Assembly: GCA_934096235.1 (NCBI GenBank)
Contig: CAKOLO010000002.1
Span: 248,001 to 312,000, forward strand
Length of the DNA stretch: 64,000 nucleotides
Direction: 5' to 3'
Source: an uncultured Bacilli bacterium
Lineage (GTDB): Bacteria > Bacillota_I > Bacilli_A > RF39 > UBA660
Position 1 is the stretch's first letter. Every line of letters starts with the position of its first letter. The notes beneath the pieces are model-generated. The model ran no database searches, had not been told where the DNA came from, and saw only the letters and a list, made by a program, of their open reading frames with translations. Made by a program: the position numbers and the translations under genes. Of the stretch, positions 53,269 through 62,442 are shown piece after piece.

Positions 53269-55243
53269 CAGTTTCTTTTTTTAAAGTTTTTGTTTTCTTT
53301 GATTTAGTATCTTCGTTGTTTTCAGTTTCTTCTTTAGTTTCTTTTTCTTCTTTTATATCTTCTTCAATTAGATCAGACATTTTTTCTTCTCTTTTGATTT
53401 TAATATCGCTATTTGCTTCTACTAAATCTTCTATTTCTTCTTTAGTTAGTGTTTCTTTTGTCATTAATGTTTCTGCTAAAACGTCTACTAGTTTTTTATG
53501 AGTTCTTAGTATTTCTTTAGCTTTTTCATAACATTCATCTATAATTTTTCTTACTTCTTGATCTATTTCGTGTGCAACTTGATCTGAGAAATTTTTAGTT
53601 TGATTGTAATCTCTTCCTAAGAATACACTTTCACTTCTATGTTCTAATTGAACTGGTCCTAATGATGACATACCATATTCTGTTACCATACTTCTTGCTA
53701 TTTTAGTAGCTCTCTTGAAGTCATCACTTGCTCCTGTTGATTGTTCATGACAATACATTTCTTCACTAACACGACCTGATAATAATGTTATAATTTGTTC
53801 TTCTAATTCGTCTTTAGTGTATACAAGTGTTCTTTCTTCTTTTGGTAACATTTGAGTATATCCACCAGCCATACCACGAGGTATTATTGTTATCTTATGT
53901 ACTTCTTCTCCATTTGGAAGTACGATACCACTTACTGCATGTCCAGCTTCGTGATATGAAACTATTTTCTTTTCATAGTCTGTTACTTTTCTGCTTGTTT
54001 TAGCTGGTCCCATTAATACTCTATCACTAGCTTCATCTATTTCATCCATAGTGATTGCTTCTTTATTTCTTCTTACTGCTAGAAGTGCTGCTTCATTTAG
54101 TAAGTTTTCTAAGTCTGCTCCTGAGTATCCTGGAGTTCTTTCAGCTATATGTTTTAATTTAACTTCTTTTGCAAGTATTTTATTTTTAGCATGTACTTTT
54201 AGTATTTCTTCTCTTTCTTTTACATCTGGTCTTCCAACTGTAACTTGTCTATCAAATCTTCCTGGACGAAGTAATGCTGGGTCTAATACATCTGGTCTAT
54301 TTGTTGCAGCTATGATTATGATTCCTTCGTTTTCACTGAAACCATCCATTTCTGAAAGTAATTGGTTAAGTGTTTGCTCTCTTTCATCATGTCCTCCACC
54401 TAAACCAGTTCCTCTTTCACGTCCTACTGCATCTATTTCATCTATAAATATTAAACATGGTGCTGTTTGTTTAGCTTGTTTGAACATATCTCTTACACGA
54501 GATGCTCCTACACCTACGAATAATTCTACAAAGTCTGAACCACTTATGTAGAAGAATGGTACTTTTGCTTCTCCAGCTACTGCTTTAGCTAGTAATGTTT
54601 TACCTGTTCCTGGTGGACCTACTAATAATACACCTTTTGGAATTCTAGCTCCCATTTTAGTGAATTTTTTAGGATTTTTTAAGAAGTCTATTAACTCTTG
54701 AACTTCTTCTTTTTCTTCTTTAAGACCAGCTACATCCTTAAATGTTTTAGTTCCACCATCTTCTGATAATTTAGCTCTACTCTTAGAGAAATCAAATGTT
54801 CCTTTACCATTATTACCCATCTTTATTAGCATCATATAGATGAATACTCCAAATATAATAATTGGTACAATATTAAATAATACTGATAGCCATACACTGT
54901 TTTCTGGGTTTGTATTTGTTTCAACTTTTAAGTTATATTTTTCAGCACTTTCATATATTGTAGAAATTACTGTATCTGTATATGGGACTTGAACAGTAAA
55001 TGTTTCTCCTTTTTTGTATCCTTCTAACTTACCTGTTAGTATATATACTCCTGAACTACTTTTTGGAGTAACGTTTAATTCTGTAACTTTTCCATTACTT
55101 AGTTCTGAAGTGAATTCATTATAATCTAATTTATTTATTTTAGTTCCTGCTGTATTTATGAATATATATGTTCCAAACACTACTACTAATAGTATTAAAT
55201 ATGGCATAAAATTCATATTTTTTTTACTCTTTTTTATATTCAT
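53261..55243 (-). CDS. ftsH: ATP-dependent zinc metalloprotease FtsH
   Basis: 660 residues. Two membrane helices flank an extracytoplasmic domain; AAA part has GPPGTGKT and IDEIDAVG, and the protease has HEAGH. A long Glu/Lys/Thr tail (about 615-660) is highly charged and longer than in Bacillus. Quality control of membrane proteins, and in Bacillus required for entry to sporulation. It follows tilS without the usual hprT gene. Confidence 0.97.
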   Translation of the reverse strand: MNIKKSKKNMNFMPYLILLVVVFGTYIFINTAGTKINKLDYNEFTSELSNGKVTELNVTPKSSSGVYILTGKLEGYKKGETFTVQVPYTDTVISTIYESAEKYNLKVETNTNPENSVWLSVLFNIVPIIIFGVFIYMMLIKMGNNGKGTFDFSKSRAKLSEDGGTKTFKDVAGLKEEKEEVQELIDFLKNPKKFTKMGARIPKGVLLVGPPGTGKTLLAKAVAGEAKVPFFYISGSDFVELFVGVGASRVRDMFKQAKQTAPCLIFIDEIDAVGRERGTGLGGGHDEREQTLNQLLSEMDGFSENEGIIIIAATNRPDVLDPALLRPGRFDRQVTVGRPDVKEREEILKVHAKNKILAKEVKLKHIAERTPGYSGADLENLLNEAALLAVRRNKEAITMDEIDEASDRVLMGPAKTSRKVTDYEKKIVSYHEAGHAVSGIVLPNGEEVHKITIIPRGMAGGYTQMLPKEERTLVYTKDELEEQIITLLSGRVSEEMYCHEQSTGASDDFKRATKIARSMVTEYGMSSLGPVQLEHRSESVFLGRDYNQTKNFSDQVAHEIDQEVRKIIDECYEKAKEILRTHKKLVDVLAETLMTKETLTKEEIEDLVEANSDIKIKREEKMSDLIEEDIKEEKETKEETENNEDTKSKKTKTLKKETEE

Positions 55244-55260
55244 TTTTTTCTTCCTTTCTT

Positions 55261-56586
55261 CTAATAATATCTTAGTATTATATCATACTCTTCTGTATTT
55301 TTTTTGTCAAATTTTGACTTTTTGATTCCTGGTAGCCATACTATGTTTTCTTCTGAGTCAAGTACTACTGGCCATGTGTTTCTTTCACTTATTTTAATTT
55401 TTTCATTGATGAATATATCACTTATTTTCTTTCTACCATTCATTCCTTTTACTTCCATTTTATCTCCATCTCTTCTGTTTCTTACATATAATGGAAGTTT
55501 AACTTCACTACTATTTATTCTTATTGTGTAATTTGATGTGTCGTTGCTGTCTTCAACTCTTTCTATTATTTTACCATTTGGTAGATTTACTATTCTTTCT
55601 ATTTCTATTTCATAAGTATCGTATTCATCTTCATCAAAACTAAAAGTAAGTTCATTGTATGATTTTATAACTATAACATTGTTTGGTAAGTGAACTACGC
55701 TATTTGATTTACTTGATTTAATTAAATCAAATATTAGTTCTACGTGAGCATCTCCTATAATTAGTAGATCATCACCATATATTCTTTCTAGTATATTGTA
55801 AATTATTTTGGTTTGAATTACATGATCTAGTTGTATGAATTTATCTACTTCTAGCGCTCCATTTTGGAATACTTTATTAAATACTTTTCTTGCTTCTGTA
55901 TCTATGTAATTACTATTCTCTAGTAATGTCTCACTAAACTTTAAGAATTTTTTATGTACATTAGGTTCTTCATTCTTTAAGAATGGTAGTACTGTATGTC
56001 TATATCTATTTCTTGTGTAGTGATCTTCATTATTGGATTCATCTATTGCATACTTAATATTATTTTTTTCATCAAATTTATTAATTTCATCTTTGGTAAC
56101 AGTTATTAATGGTCTTACTATTTTATAATTACCTTTATCAACTATTCTACTAAATCCACTATATCCTTTTAATGTTGAACCTCTTACGATACGCATTAAG
56201 ATTGTTTCTATTAAGTCATCACCTTGATGGGCTGTCATTAAGTATTTAGCTCCATAATTTTCAACTAATTCTTCAAAGAAGTTATATCTAACACTTCTTG
56301 CTTCATTATGAAAATTATCGTCTCCCCATTTAGTAATCTTAATATATTCAAATATAATATCATTTTCTTTACAATAGTTTTCTAAATCTATTTTTTCTTG
56401 CTCACTTTCTATTCTTTTGTTATGGTTTACATGAGCACATACAATTTTAAAACCAATTTTATTTTTAAATTCGTTCATTATATATAAAAGAGCCATTGAG
56501 TCTGGACCACCAGAAACACCAATGACAATTATATCGTCTGGTTTTAATTCTATATCTTTTTTTATAAAATTATAAACTTCTTCCAT
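55261..56586 (-). CDS. tilS: tRNA(Ile)-lysidine synthase
   Basis: 441 residues. The PP-loop SGGPDSMALL near residue 25 and MTAHQGDDLIETILMR; C-terminal TilS domains are present (LPLYVRNRRDGDKM). It turns the wobble C of tRNA-Ile(CAU) into lysidine. Located between divIC and ftsH as in Bacillus. Confidence 0.95.
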   Translation of the reverse strand: MEEVYNFIKKDIELKPDDIIVIGVSGGPDSMALLYIMNEFKNKIGFKIVCAHVNHNKRIESEQEKIDLENYCKENDIIFEYIKITKWGDDNFHNEARSVRYNFFEELVENYGAKYLMTAHQGDDLIETILMRIVRGSTLKGYSGFSRIVDKGNYKIVRPLITVTKDEINKFDEKNNIKYAIDESNNEDHYTRNRYRHTVLPFLKNEEPNVHKKFLKFSETLLENSNYIDTEARKVFNKVFQNGALEVDKFIQLDHVIQTKIIYNILERIYGDDLLIIGDAHVELIFDLIKSSKSNSVVHLPNNVIVIKSYNELTFSFDEDEYDTYEIEIERIVNLPNGKIIERVEDSNDTSNYTIRINSSEVKLPLYVRNRRDGDKMEVKGMNGRKKISDIFINEKIKISERNTWPVVLDSEENIVWLPGIKKSKFDKKNTEEYDIILRYY

Positions 56587-56599
56587 TTTTGGCCTTTTC

Positions 56600-56890
56600 C
56601 TATTCTTCTATTTTAATTATTATTTCATTGTTTTTAGAATACAAGTATTTTTCTCGAGCATATCTAGCCATATATTCAGGGTCTTGTAGTTTATTTATTT
56701 CATCTTTTAGTTCTTCTTCCTCAGCTAGTTTGTCTTGATACTCTTGCTCTAAACTTTGCATTTCCTTTTTATTATTGACTATTTGACGTCCATTTGTTAA
56801 AAAAGAAGTTGTACAAAGTACAATAGATATTATAAGGCCTATTGTGTAAAAAGTCACTCTAAATTTTGTTTTTTGACTCATCTTTTTCAT
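56600..56890 (-). CDS. divIC: Septum-formation protein DivIC
   Basis: 96 residues, one membrane helix (about 10-29), a coiled coil (about 35-65, EEEL..) and the FtsB/DivIC ending RYAREKYLYSKNNE. Part of the divisome with FtsL and DivIB. Between yabQ and tilS. Confidence 0.9.
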   Translation of the reverse strand: MKKMSQKTKFRVTFYTIGLIISIVLCTTSFLTNGRQIVNNKKEMQSLEQEYQDKLAEEEELKDEINKLQDPEYMARYAREKYLYSKNNEIIIKIEE

Positions 56891-56941
56891 ATTAACCCCA
56901 TTTTCATCTACAATTATAATATTCTATAGATGTAAATACAA

Positions 56942-57229
56942 TTAATTACACATATTTTTACATTTTTTTTGTAAATTTTTATTATTAAAGTATACGAACG
57001 TAGATATTGTTATTATAATAAAGATTATATTTATTATTCCATTATTTATTAAATAAAATATTTTAAAATATATTAGTGTTATGTTTATCATAAATAATAA
57101 ACTATTTAAGAAACTATAAATTTCTTTTTTAGTGTGTATGTAATTATATGTTGCTTGATATAGTTTCTGCACTATTATTCCATATAAAAAAGAAAATATA
57201 AAAGAAATTATTTGTTCATTTAGGTCCAT
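56942..57229 (-). CDS. yabQ: Spore cortex protein YabQ
   Basis: 95 residues, three helices. Placement after yabP and before divIC is that of Bacillus yabQ, needed for cortex formation; Bacillus YabQ is much longer, about 210 residues. Similarity itself is weak and hydrophobic, so the name rests mainly on position. Start overlaps the yabP stop (TAATG). Confidence 0.7.
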   Translation of the reverse strand: MDLNEQIISFIFSFLYGIIVQKLYQATYNYIHTKKEIYSFLNSLLFMINITLIYFKIFYLINNGIINIIFIIITISTFVYFNNKNLQKKCKNMCN

Positions 57230-57516
57230 TATTTAAATAGCCTTGCCATTATATTTTCTGTTCTTATTTTTTTGTTATCATCTAAATAGTTTACTGAATT
57301 TATTTTTCCTTTTATAGATAGTGTACCTTGAAATGTATCTAGTTTTAATAATTCTAAATTGTCTCCTTTAATAAGTATAGATCCCATAATACTATCTACG
57401 AAGAATTCCGAGTCATCAAAACTATTTAGTTTTTTTATTCCTGAAAGTACAATATTTTTTCTTTCATTTAATGTAATCATATGATTAAATGTTTCGTTTA
57501 TATCTTTTTTATCCAT
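57229..57516 (-). CDS. yabP: Sporulation protein YabP
   Basis: 95 residues, GGGGGA before ATG. The YabP/YqfC beta fold is recognisable: RKNIVLSGIKKLNSFDDSEF, MGSILIKGDNL, LDTFQGTLSIKG. Mother-cell protein needed with YabQ for spore cortex. A SigmaE-like promoter lies directly upstream. Confidence 0.9.
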   Translation of the reverse strand: MDKKDINETFNHMITLNERKNIVLSGIKKLNSFDDSEFFVDSIMGSILIKGDNLELLKLDTFQGTLSIKGKINSVNYLDDNKKIRTENIMARLFK

Positions 57517-57535
57517 ATATTTCCCCCGATACTAA

Positions 57536-57563
57536 ATTTTATGTATAAAATTTAGATATATGA
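57536..57563 (-). promoter_or_regulatory. SigmaE-like promoter of yabP-yabQ
   Basis: Minus-strand TCATATA (57563-57557), 13-base spacer, CATAAAAT (57543-57536). This is close to the Bacillus SigmaE consensus KMATATT-N13/14-CATACAHT, differing by one base in the -10. The -35 overlaps the T run of the spoVG terminator. Confidence 0.5.
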
Positions 57564-57587
57564 AAAAAAGCTACTTAATGTAGCTTT
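57562..57587 (-). terminator. Terminator of spoVG
   Basis: AAAGCTAC, loop TTAAT, GTAGCTTT followed by TTTT on the minus strand. Confidence 0.75.
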
Positions 57588-57598
57588 AAGATTACAAA

Positions 57599-57883
57599 TT
57601 ATTCGTTATCTTCTGTTGTTTCTTCATCTTCTGCATTTTCATATGCATCAAGAATAGCTTTTTCAAACATTGTTCTTACTTCTTGGTTGATTGGATGAGC
57701 TATATCTTTATATTCACCAACTGGAGTCTTACGACTTGGCATAGCAATAAATAGTCCATTATCACCTTCTATAATTCTAATATCGTGAATAGCGATAGCA
57801 TTGTCTACTACTACTGATGCGATTCCTTTCATACGAGAATTTTCTCTTTCAACCTTACGAATTCTAACTGATGTAATTTCCAT
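57599..57883 (-). CDS. spoVG: SpoVG RNA-binding regulator
   Basis: 94 residues, AAGGAGGT before ATG. The whole sequence matches SpoVG: EITSVRIRKV, KGIASVVVDNAIAIHDIRII, FIAMPSRKT, DIAHPINQEVR. Site-specific nucleic-acid-binding regulator of division and virulence, co-opted in sporulation. It has its own promoter and terminator. Confidence 0.97.
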   Translation of the reverse strand: MEITSVRIRKVERENSRMKGIASVVVDNAIAIHDIRIIEGDNGLFIAMPSRKTPVGEYKDIAHPINQEVRTMFEKAILDAYENAEDEETTEDNE

Positions 57884-57912
57884 AAGTACCTCCTTAACAT
57901 TTTGTTATTTTA

Positions 57913-57941
57913 ATTATATTACAAATATTTTTGAATATCAA
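57913..57941 (-). promoter_or_regulatory. SigmaA-type promoter of spoVG
   Basis: Minus-strand TTGATA (57941-57936), 17-base spacer, TATAAT (57918-57913). No SigmaH-like box was seen. Confidence 0.7.
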
Positions 57942-57946
57942 TATTT

Positions 57947-58162
57947 TTAAGTAAATTTGCTTAGTATTACCTGCTTTATAGCTACATCAGTATAAGTGTA
58001 TGACTTCAATCCTTTATTAGTTTTTATCGTAAATAAATTATTATATGTTTTATCTATTGTTCCTTCATAATATTCATGTTTATTTCTTCCAATATTTACT
58101 TTTATTTTTAATTTTGTACCTTTTAAAGCAATAACATCATTCTTAATTTTATTTATATTCAA
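57947..58162 (-). CDS. veg: Veg protein
   Basis: 71 residues starting at TTG 58162 with AAAGGAT upstream; no ATG is possible. The family core LKGTKLKIKVNIGRNK and GLKSYTYTDV is present. Veg affects biofilm matrix in Bacillus. The TTG overlaps the yabG stop as TTGA, so it is coupled to yabG. Confidence 0.88.
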   Translation of the reverse strand: MNINKIKNDVIALKGTKLKIKVNIGRNKHEYYEGTIDKTYNNLFTIKTNKGLKSYTYTDVAIKQVILSKFT

Positions 58163-58923
58163 TTTTTATCCTTTCTTGGATATCCAGTGTGCATCATACC
58201 ATTAATGATGATTCCACCTATTCCATCACTTCCATATTTAGTTTTTGATAGTAGTTCTTCTATATCTATCTTTTCTGTTTTATCTGTTAAAGCGATAGTT
58301 GATGCAATGATTGCTGGATCTAATGCATGTATGTTTATTGATTTTGGGCTTGATGCGAATGTTGATTTAGCTTTTATTATGTTTTCGTAATCACTTTGAC
58401 AAGCACCTGCGATTATCACTAAGTCTTCATGACTCTTTTTTACCTTTCTGGCTTCTAGTACTGTTTCTATAAAATATTTACTATTCTTATATGTTTCATT
58501 ATTTTTTCTTTTTTGATAGTGTGCATCGTGTCCGGTTATAACTAAAATATCTGGATTATGTGTTATTAAAAGCTTCTTTATATTATTTTTAAACTCATTT
58601 TCTTTATATGTGTAGCCATAACATTTTATTTTTTGTTCTTTATAAAAACTCATACATTTTTCTAAATATTCATTGTCTCCATCAAGATGTAATATGGTTC
58701 CAGGTATATAAAAATAGTCATCTGTTTTTAGTGTTCTTACTGGATTAATTATTTCTTTTTTTTTAGGAATTGTAGCAAGTATTAAATCATCTTCTTTAGT
58801 ATCAGCGTATAGTCTTACATCTAATCCTTTTAAATAAATAACATTATTCTCTATTTTATCAATCTTAAATATTATGTCATTACCATACTTTTTTCTTGTA
58901 ACTAAATCACCTATTTTAAACAT
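58159..58923 (-). CDS. yabG: Sporulation peptidase YabG
   Basis: 254 residues from ATG 58923, GGAGG upstream; a TTG/ATG earlier lacks a site. Peptidase U57 family: FKIGDLVTRKKYGNDI, DILVITGHDAHYQ, VIIAGACQSDYE, FASSPKSINIHALDP. It trims spore-coat proteins in Bacillus. Normal neighbours veg and a sortase. Confidence 0.93.
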   Translation of the reverse strand: MFKIGDLVTRKKYGNDIIFKIDKIENNVIYLKGLDVRLYADTKEDDLILATIPKKKEIINPVRTLKTDDYFYIPGTILHLDGDNEYLEKCMSFYKEQKIKCYGYTYKENEFKNNIKKLLITHNPDILVITGHDAHYQKRKNNETYKNSKYFIETVLEARKVKKSHEDLVIIAGACQSDYENIIKAKSTFASSPKSINIHALDPAIIASTIALTDKTEKIDIEELLSKTKYGSDGIGGIIINGMMHTGYPRKDKN

Positions 58924-58966
58924 AATTCCTCCATTAAATCTTATGGACAAATTTTTAAATTATGCA

Positions 58967-59680
58967 TTAGTTTATTAATTTAGCATGTACTACTACTCTT
59001 TTATTATTTTTATAGCAAGTACTTAGTGTTAGGATTGAAGTGGTATTTTCTATATCCGGTTTAAAATCATAGATACTTCTTTCTCTTAAAATATTTAGGA
59101 AGGTTTTATATTCTTTCTTTGTTGTGAAGTCTGTTTGTAAGTAATAATTTTCTCTTTCAATGGTATAAACTGAGAATATTTTGTAATTATATTCTTTTAG
59201 TTCAGTTGTTATTTTGATGATTAGATTATCTTTATTCTTATACCAATTTTTATTTAGAGTATATTTTAAAGTGCCAAACATTGATTTATCTTTCCTAGAG
59301 TGACCATATATTATATTGTTTTTATCGCTTAAATCTTTATTATTTCTTTTATCTAGGAATATCCATCCAGCTGATGTTTTCTTTTTATTATAGTTATGTG
59401 TTAAATAATATTTATTATCTTTTGATTGTACGAATGGATAGTCTATATTAGTATTATTTACTTTTAGCCACCCAATAGTATCGTTGTTTTTACTCTTTAA
59501 TTCATTTATATCTGATGTATCATTTTGTATATCTTTTACTGTATTTAATTTTGTTATTAGTTCTTTTGTTTCAATATTTTCTTTGTTCCAAGTTACAATT
59601 TTTGCCGTACTAAAAGAAAGTAGTAGTATTAAAACTATTACTTCTAATATATTTACTATTCTTAAAATTTTATTTATCAT
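58967..59680 (-). CDS. Class B sortase
   Basis: 237 residues. N-terminal helix, then sortase fold with NIDYPFVQSKDNKYYLTHN, catalytic His in IIYGHSRKDKSMFG, Cys in LSTCYK and Arg in NNKRVVVHAKL. It would attach proteins to peptidoglycan. No sortase substrate is visible in this window, and no ribosome site is obvious before the ATG, so translation may be coupled to rsmA. Inserted between rsmA and yabG. Confidence 0.9.
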   Translation of the reverse strand: MINKILRIVNILEVIVLILLLSFSTAKIVTWNKENIETKELITKLNTVKDIQNDTSDINELKSKNNDTIGWLKVNNTNIDYPFVQSKDNKYYLTHNYNKKKTSAGWIFLDKRNNKDLSDKNNIIYGHSRKDKSMFGTLKYTLNKNWYKNKDNLIIKITTELKEYNYKIFSVYTIERENYYLQTDFTTKKEYKTFLNILRERSIYDFKPDIENTTSILTLSTCYKNNKRVVVHAKLIN

Positions 59681-59686
59681 TTTTAT

Positions 59687-60460
59687 TTATATGTTATTTG
59701 ATATATCTATAAATTCTTCTATAGATAGTTGTTCTGCTCTTGCTGTTAGGTCTTTATTGTGTTTTCTTAATATTGTTTCTATCTTATTTAGGTCGTATCC
59801 TTTAAGATTATTTCTTAAATTTTTTCTTTTTTGAATAAATGAATCTTTGATAAGTTTATAAAACTGTTCTTCATTATTAGCTATTAATTTCTTATTTCTT
59901 CTAAATTTAATGACTGAACTATCTACTTTTGGTACTGGTTCAAAACAAGTTTTACTTACGTTGCATACTCTTTCAATATCAAAATTATATTGTAAGAATA
60001 CACTTATGGAACCGTAGTCTTTAGTTCCTGGTTTAGCACTGAATCTATCAGCTACTTCTTTTTGAACCATTATTGTAATTTCGTATGGATTAGATTCTTT
60101 TACTATTTTGTTTATAATCGCAGTTGTTATATAATAAGGCAAATTGCCTACAAAGTAAAGATTTTTATATTTATTTTGATCAATATAATCATTTATATTA
60201 ATAGATAGGAAGTCTTTGAATACTACTGTTAATTTTTTATCATCTATTTGTTCTAGTATTTCTTTAAGTCTTGTATCTATTTCAAAACAAATAATATTTG
60301 AATCTTTTTTAATAAGTTCTTTAGTAAGTGCTCCGGCACCTGGACCTATTTCAATTATTAGGTCGTCTTTTGTAGGATTTATTGACTTAGCTATTTTGTT
60401 AATAATATTTTTATCTTTTAAGAAGTTTTGTCCTAAAGATTTTTTATAGTCAAATTTCAT
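59687..60460 (-). CDS. rsmA: 16S rRNA adenine dimethyltransferase RsmA (KsgA)
   Basis: 257 residues, GGAAATAAT before ATG. Motif I IEIGPGAGALT and motif IV GNLPYYITT are intact, unlike the paralog at 6.3-7.1 kb. Dimethylates A1518/A1519. One base from the 3D-domain gene; operon with the sortase. Confidence 0.96.
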   Translation of the reverse strand: MKFDYKKSLGQNFLKDKNIINKIAKSINPTKDDLIIEIGPGAGALTKELIKKDSNIICFEIDTRLKEILEQIDDKKLTVVFKDFLSININDYIDQNKYKNLYFVGNLPYYITTAIINKIVKESNPYEITIMVQKEVADRFSAKPGTKDYGSISVFLQYNFDIERVCNVSKTCFEPVPKVDSSVIKFRRNKKLIANNEEQFYKLIKDSFIQKRKNLRNNLKGYDLNKIETILRKHNKDLTARAEQLSIEEFIDISNNI

Positions 60461-60461
60461 A

Positions 60462-61013
60462 TTATTTCCATCCTTCTCTTAGTACTTCGAATTCTAAGTT
60501 TCTAACTCTACCTATCTTTTTAACGGCATAATCTTGACTATCAGTAAGTAAATCTATTACATTGCCACTTACGCCTCTATCAAGTACTATTGCTACCATT
60601 GGTTCGTTTGATAGTTTTCCTACATTAAATTTTAGTATTGTTCCACATTGATAGTTTTTACTGCTAGCAACTATTCTAACTTTTCCATATTTTTTATCAT
60701 TAAAGTAAATTCCTTCTTTTATAACGTTTGTTCTAGGTGGACAAGCTAAGTATCCTGAACATAATGGACAGTCTCCTGTATAACCTGTAAGTTCTCCCAC
60801 AAAAGTATAAAGTGGATTTTGTATTCCTTCTTGATAAAGTGTGTTTTGTGTTTTTTGGATTACATTTTTATCAACAGATTTATCTATCGTATCATTTAAA
60901 GCAATAGAAAGAGAACTCTTTTCATAAGAGCCTTTATTTAATAATAGTAACAAAGAACATATTATTATTGCTTCAAAAGTCATTAATATTCTACTTTTAA
61001 TATACTCCTTCAT
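60462..61013 (-). CDS. Short 3D-domain (YabE-like) protein
   Basis: 183 residues, GAGGTAAT before ATG. One helix (about 12-27), then a 3D/RlpA-like double-psi beta barrel: ELTGYTGDCPLCSG, KVRIVASS, GTILKF, VLDRGVSGNVIDLL. Bacillus YabE is over 400 residues with G5 and DUF348 domains, all missing here. Four Cys (GDCPLCSGYLAC...CG) are unusual. Probable peptidoglycan-acting enzyme or binder. Confidence 0.8.
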   Translation of the reverse strand: MKEYIKSRILMTFEAIIICSLLLLLNKGSYEKSSLSIALNDTIDKSVDKNVIQKTQNTLYQEGIQNPLYTFVGELTGYTGDCPLCSGYLACPPRTNVIKEGIYFNDKKYGKVRIVASSKNYQCGTILKFNVGKLSNEPMVAIVLDRGVSGNVIDLLTDSQDYAVKKIGRVRNLEFEVLREGWK

Positions 61014-61052
61014 TAATTACCTCTTCGTAATTAAATTATATAATATGTATAT

Positions 61053-61799
61053 TTAAATGTCAAAAATGTCTTTTACGTTAGCAGTAGTCATTTCCATTAC
61101 ATCTTTTAATGGTATATTTTTTAGTTCAGCTATTCTTTTAGCTACATAAAGTACGTTAGATGGTTTATTCTTTCTTCCTCTATATGGTTCTGGAGATAGG
61201 AATGGACTATCTGTTTCTAGAAGTATGTCTTTCATATCTAATTGTTCTACCACTTGATATAGTTTTGCATTTTTAAATGTTAATACTCCGCCTATACCAA
61301 GTTTATATCCTAGTTTTATAAATTCTCTTGCCATTTTTATACTTCCACTATAACAGTGAATTACACCTTTTAGTTTTCTTTTCTTTAATATATCAAAGCA
61401 ATCTTGAATTGAATCTCTTGTATGAACTATCACTGGTAAATTATATTTTTCAGCTAAATCTAATTGTTTATTAAATAGTTCTTTTTGTTCTTCTTTATTT
61501 TCATCATTAAAGTTGTAGTCAAGTCCTATTTCACCTATAGCTACTACTTTATTTTCCTTTAGTAGTTCTTCTAGTGCCTCAATAGTATTTTCTTTTAAAT
61601 CTACATTTTCAGGATGGATGCCTATAGCTGGCACTAAGTAACCATCATATTTTCTATATAAATCTAACACTTCTTTTGATGTAGCTATTGAGTCAGCACA
61701 GTTAATTACTTTTAATATATCTTTATCTTTTAACTTCTCTATAAATGAACCTATATCATCATAGTATTCACTTAATATATGAGCATGTGAGTCTATCAT
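61053..61799 (-). CDS. tatD: TatD-family metal-dependent DNase
   Basis: 248 residues, GGTGATAA before ATG. Metal motifs IDSHAHI, IGEIGLDYN, VIVHTRDS, VIHCYSG and LLETDSPF are complete. 3'-exonuclease/deoxyribonuclease of the YabD type. Preceded by its own promoter. Confidence 0.94.
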   Translation of the reverse strand: MIDSHAHILSEYYDDIGSFIEKLKDKDILKVINCADSIATSKEVLDLYRKYDGYLVPAIGIHPENVDLKENTIEALEELLKENKVVAIGEIGLDYNFNDENKEEQKELFNKQLDLAEKYNLPVIVHTRDSIQDCFDILKKRKLKGVIHCYSGSIKMAREFIKLGYKLGIGGVLTFKNAKLYQVVEQLDMKDILLETDSPFLSPEPYRGRKNKPSNVLYVAKRIAELKNIPLKDVMEMTTANVKDIFDI

Positions 61800-61843
61800 T
61801 TTTTATCACCAACATTCTATAATTTTTTTAACTATACATATTT

Positions 61844-61873
61844 ATATTATCACTTTTAATTTTTTGTTTTCAA
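61844..61873 (-). promoter_or_regulatory. SigmaA-type promoter of the tatD operon
   Basis: Minus-strand TTGAAA (61873-61868) with TAATAT (spacer 18) or GATAAT (spacer 16) at 61851-61844. Confidence 0.5.
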
Positions 61874-61905
61874 CTAGTTAGACATAATTATAGAATATTT
61901 GACAT

Positions 61906-62403
61906 TTATTCAAATTTAGATTTTATAATTTTTAGTAGTAACTTTGATGTCTTTTCTATATTGATTATGTTGTCTTTACTGACTACTATTAGTGATCCTA
62001 GTAAGTCACTATTTACCACTATTGGAAGTATAATGTATCTTCCTTCTATAACTAAATTATCATTTAAGTGTAATTCTTCTATATTTTTACATTCAAAAAT
62101 CTTTCTTTCTTGAATTAGTCTATCTAGTTTTTGATCTATTATTTCATTATTTTTATTGATTATTTTATTATTAATTACTAAGCTAATATCATAAGATGTT
62201 TCACTTATAAAGCAATTTATAATACTTATTATTTCTTGTTCATAATTTTTTAAGTAAGAGTATTTTTCTAGTATTATTTTTTCATCTTCAAGTCTTATTT
62301 GAAAGTCATCTCCTGTGTTAATATTTAGACATTTTCTTAGTTCTTTAGGAAGTACTATTCTTCCTAGTTCATCTATTTTTCTTACTATACCAGTTGGTTT
62401 CAT
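61906..62403 (-). CDS. spoVT: SpoVT stage V sporulation regulator
   Basis: 165 residues, AGGGTGAT before ATG. AbrB/swapped-hairpin DNA-binding start GIVRKIDELGRIVLPKELRK, then a GAF-like domain. In Bacillus it fine-tunes SigmaG genes in the forespore. It follows mfd as in Bacillus. Confidence 0.93.
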   Translation of the reverse strand: MKPTGIVRKIDELGRIVLPKELRKCLNINTGDDFQIRLEDEKIILEKYSYLKNYEQEIISIINCFISETSYDISLVINNKIINKNNEIIDQKLDRLIQERKIFECKNIEELHLNDNLVIEGRYIILPIVVNSDLLGSLIVVSKDNIINIEKTSKLLLKIIKSKFE

Positions 62404-62442
62404 GTAATCACCCTAGTAATAGTTTGATTATAATTAGTTATT

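Noticed and set aside
58924..58966. SigmaK promoter before yabG
   Set aside because: CATAAGATT lacks the final A of the -10 and no AC-type -35 lies 16-17 bases upstream.
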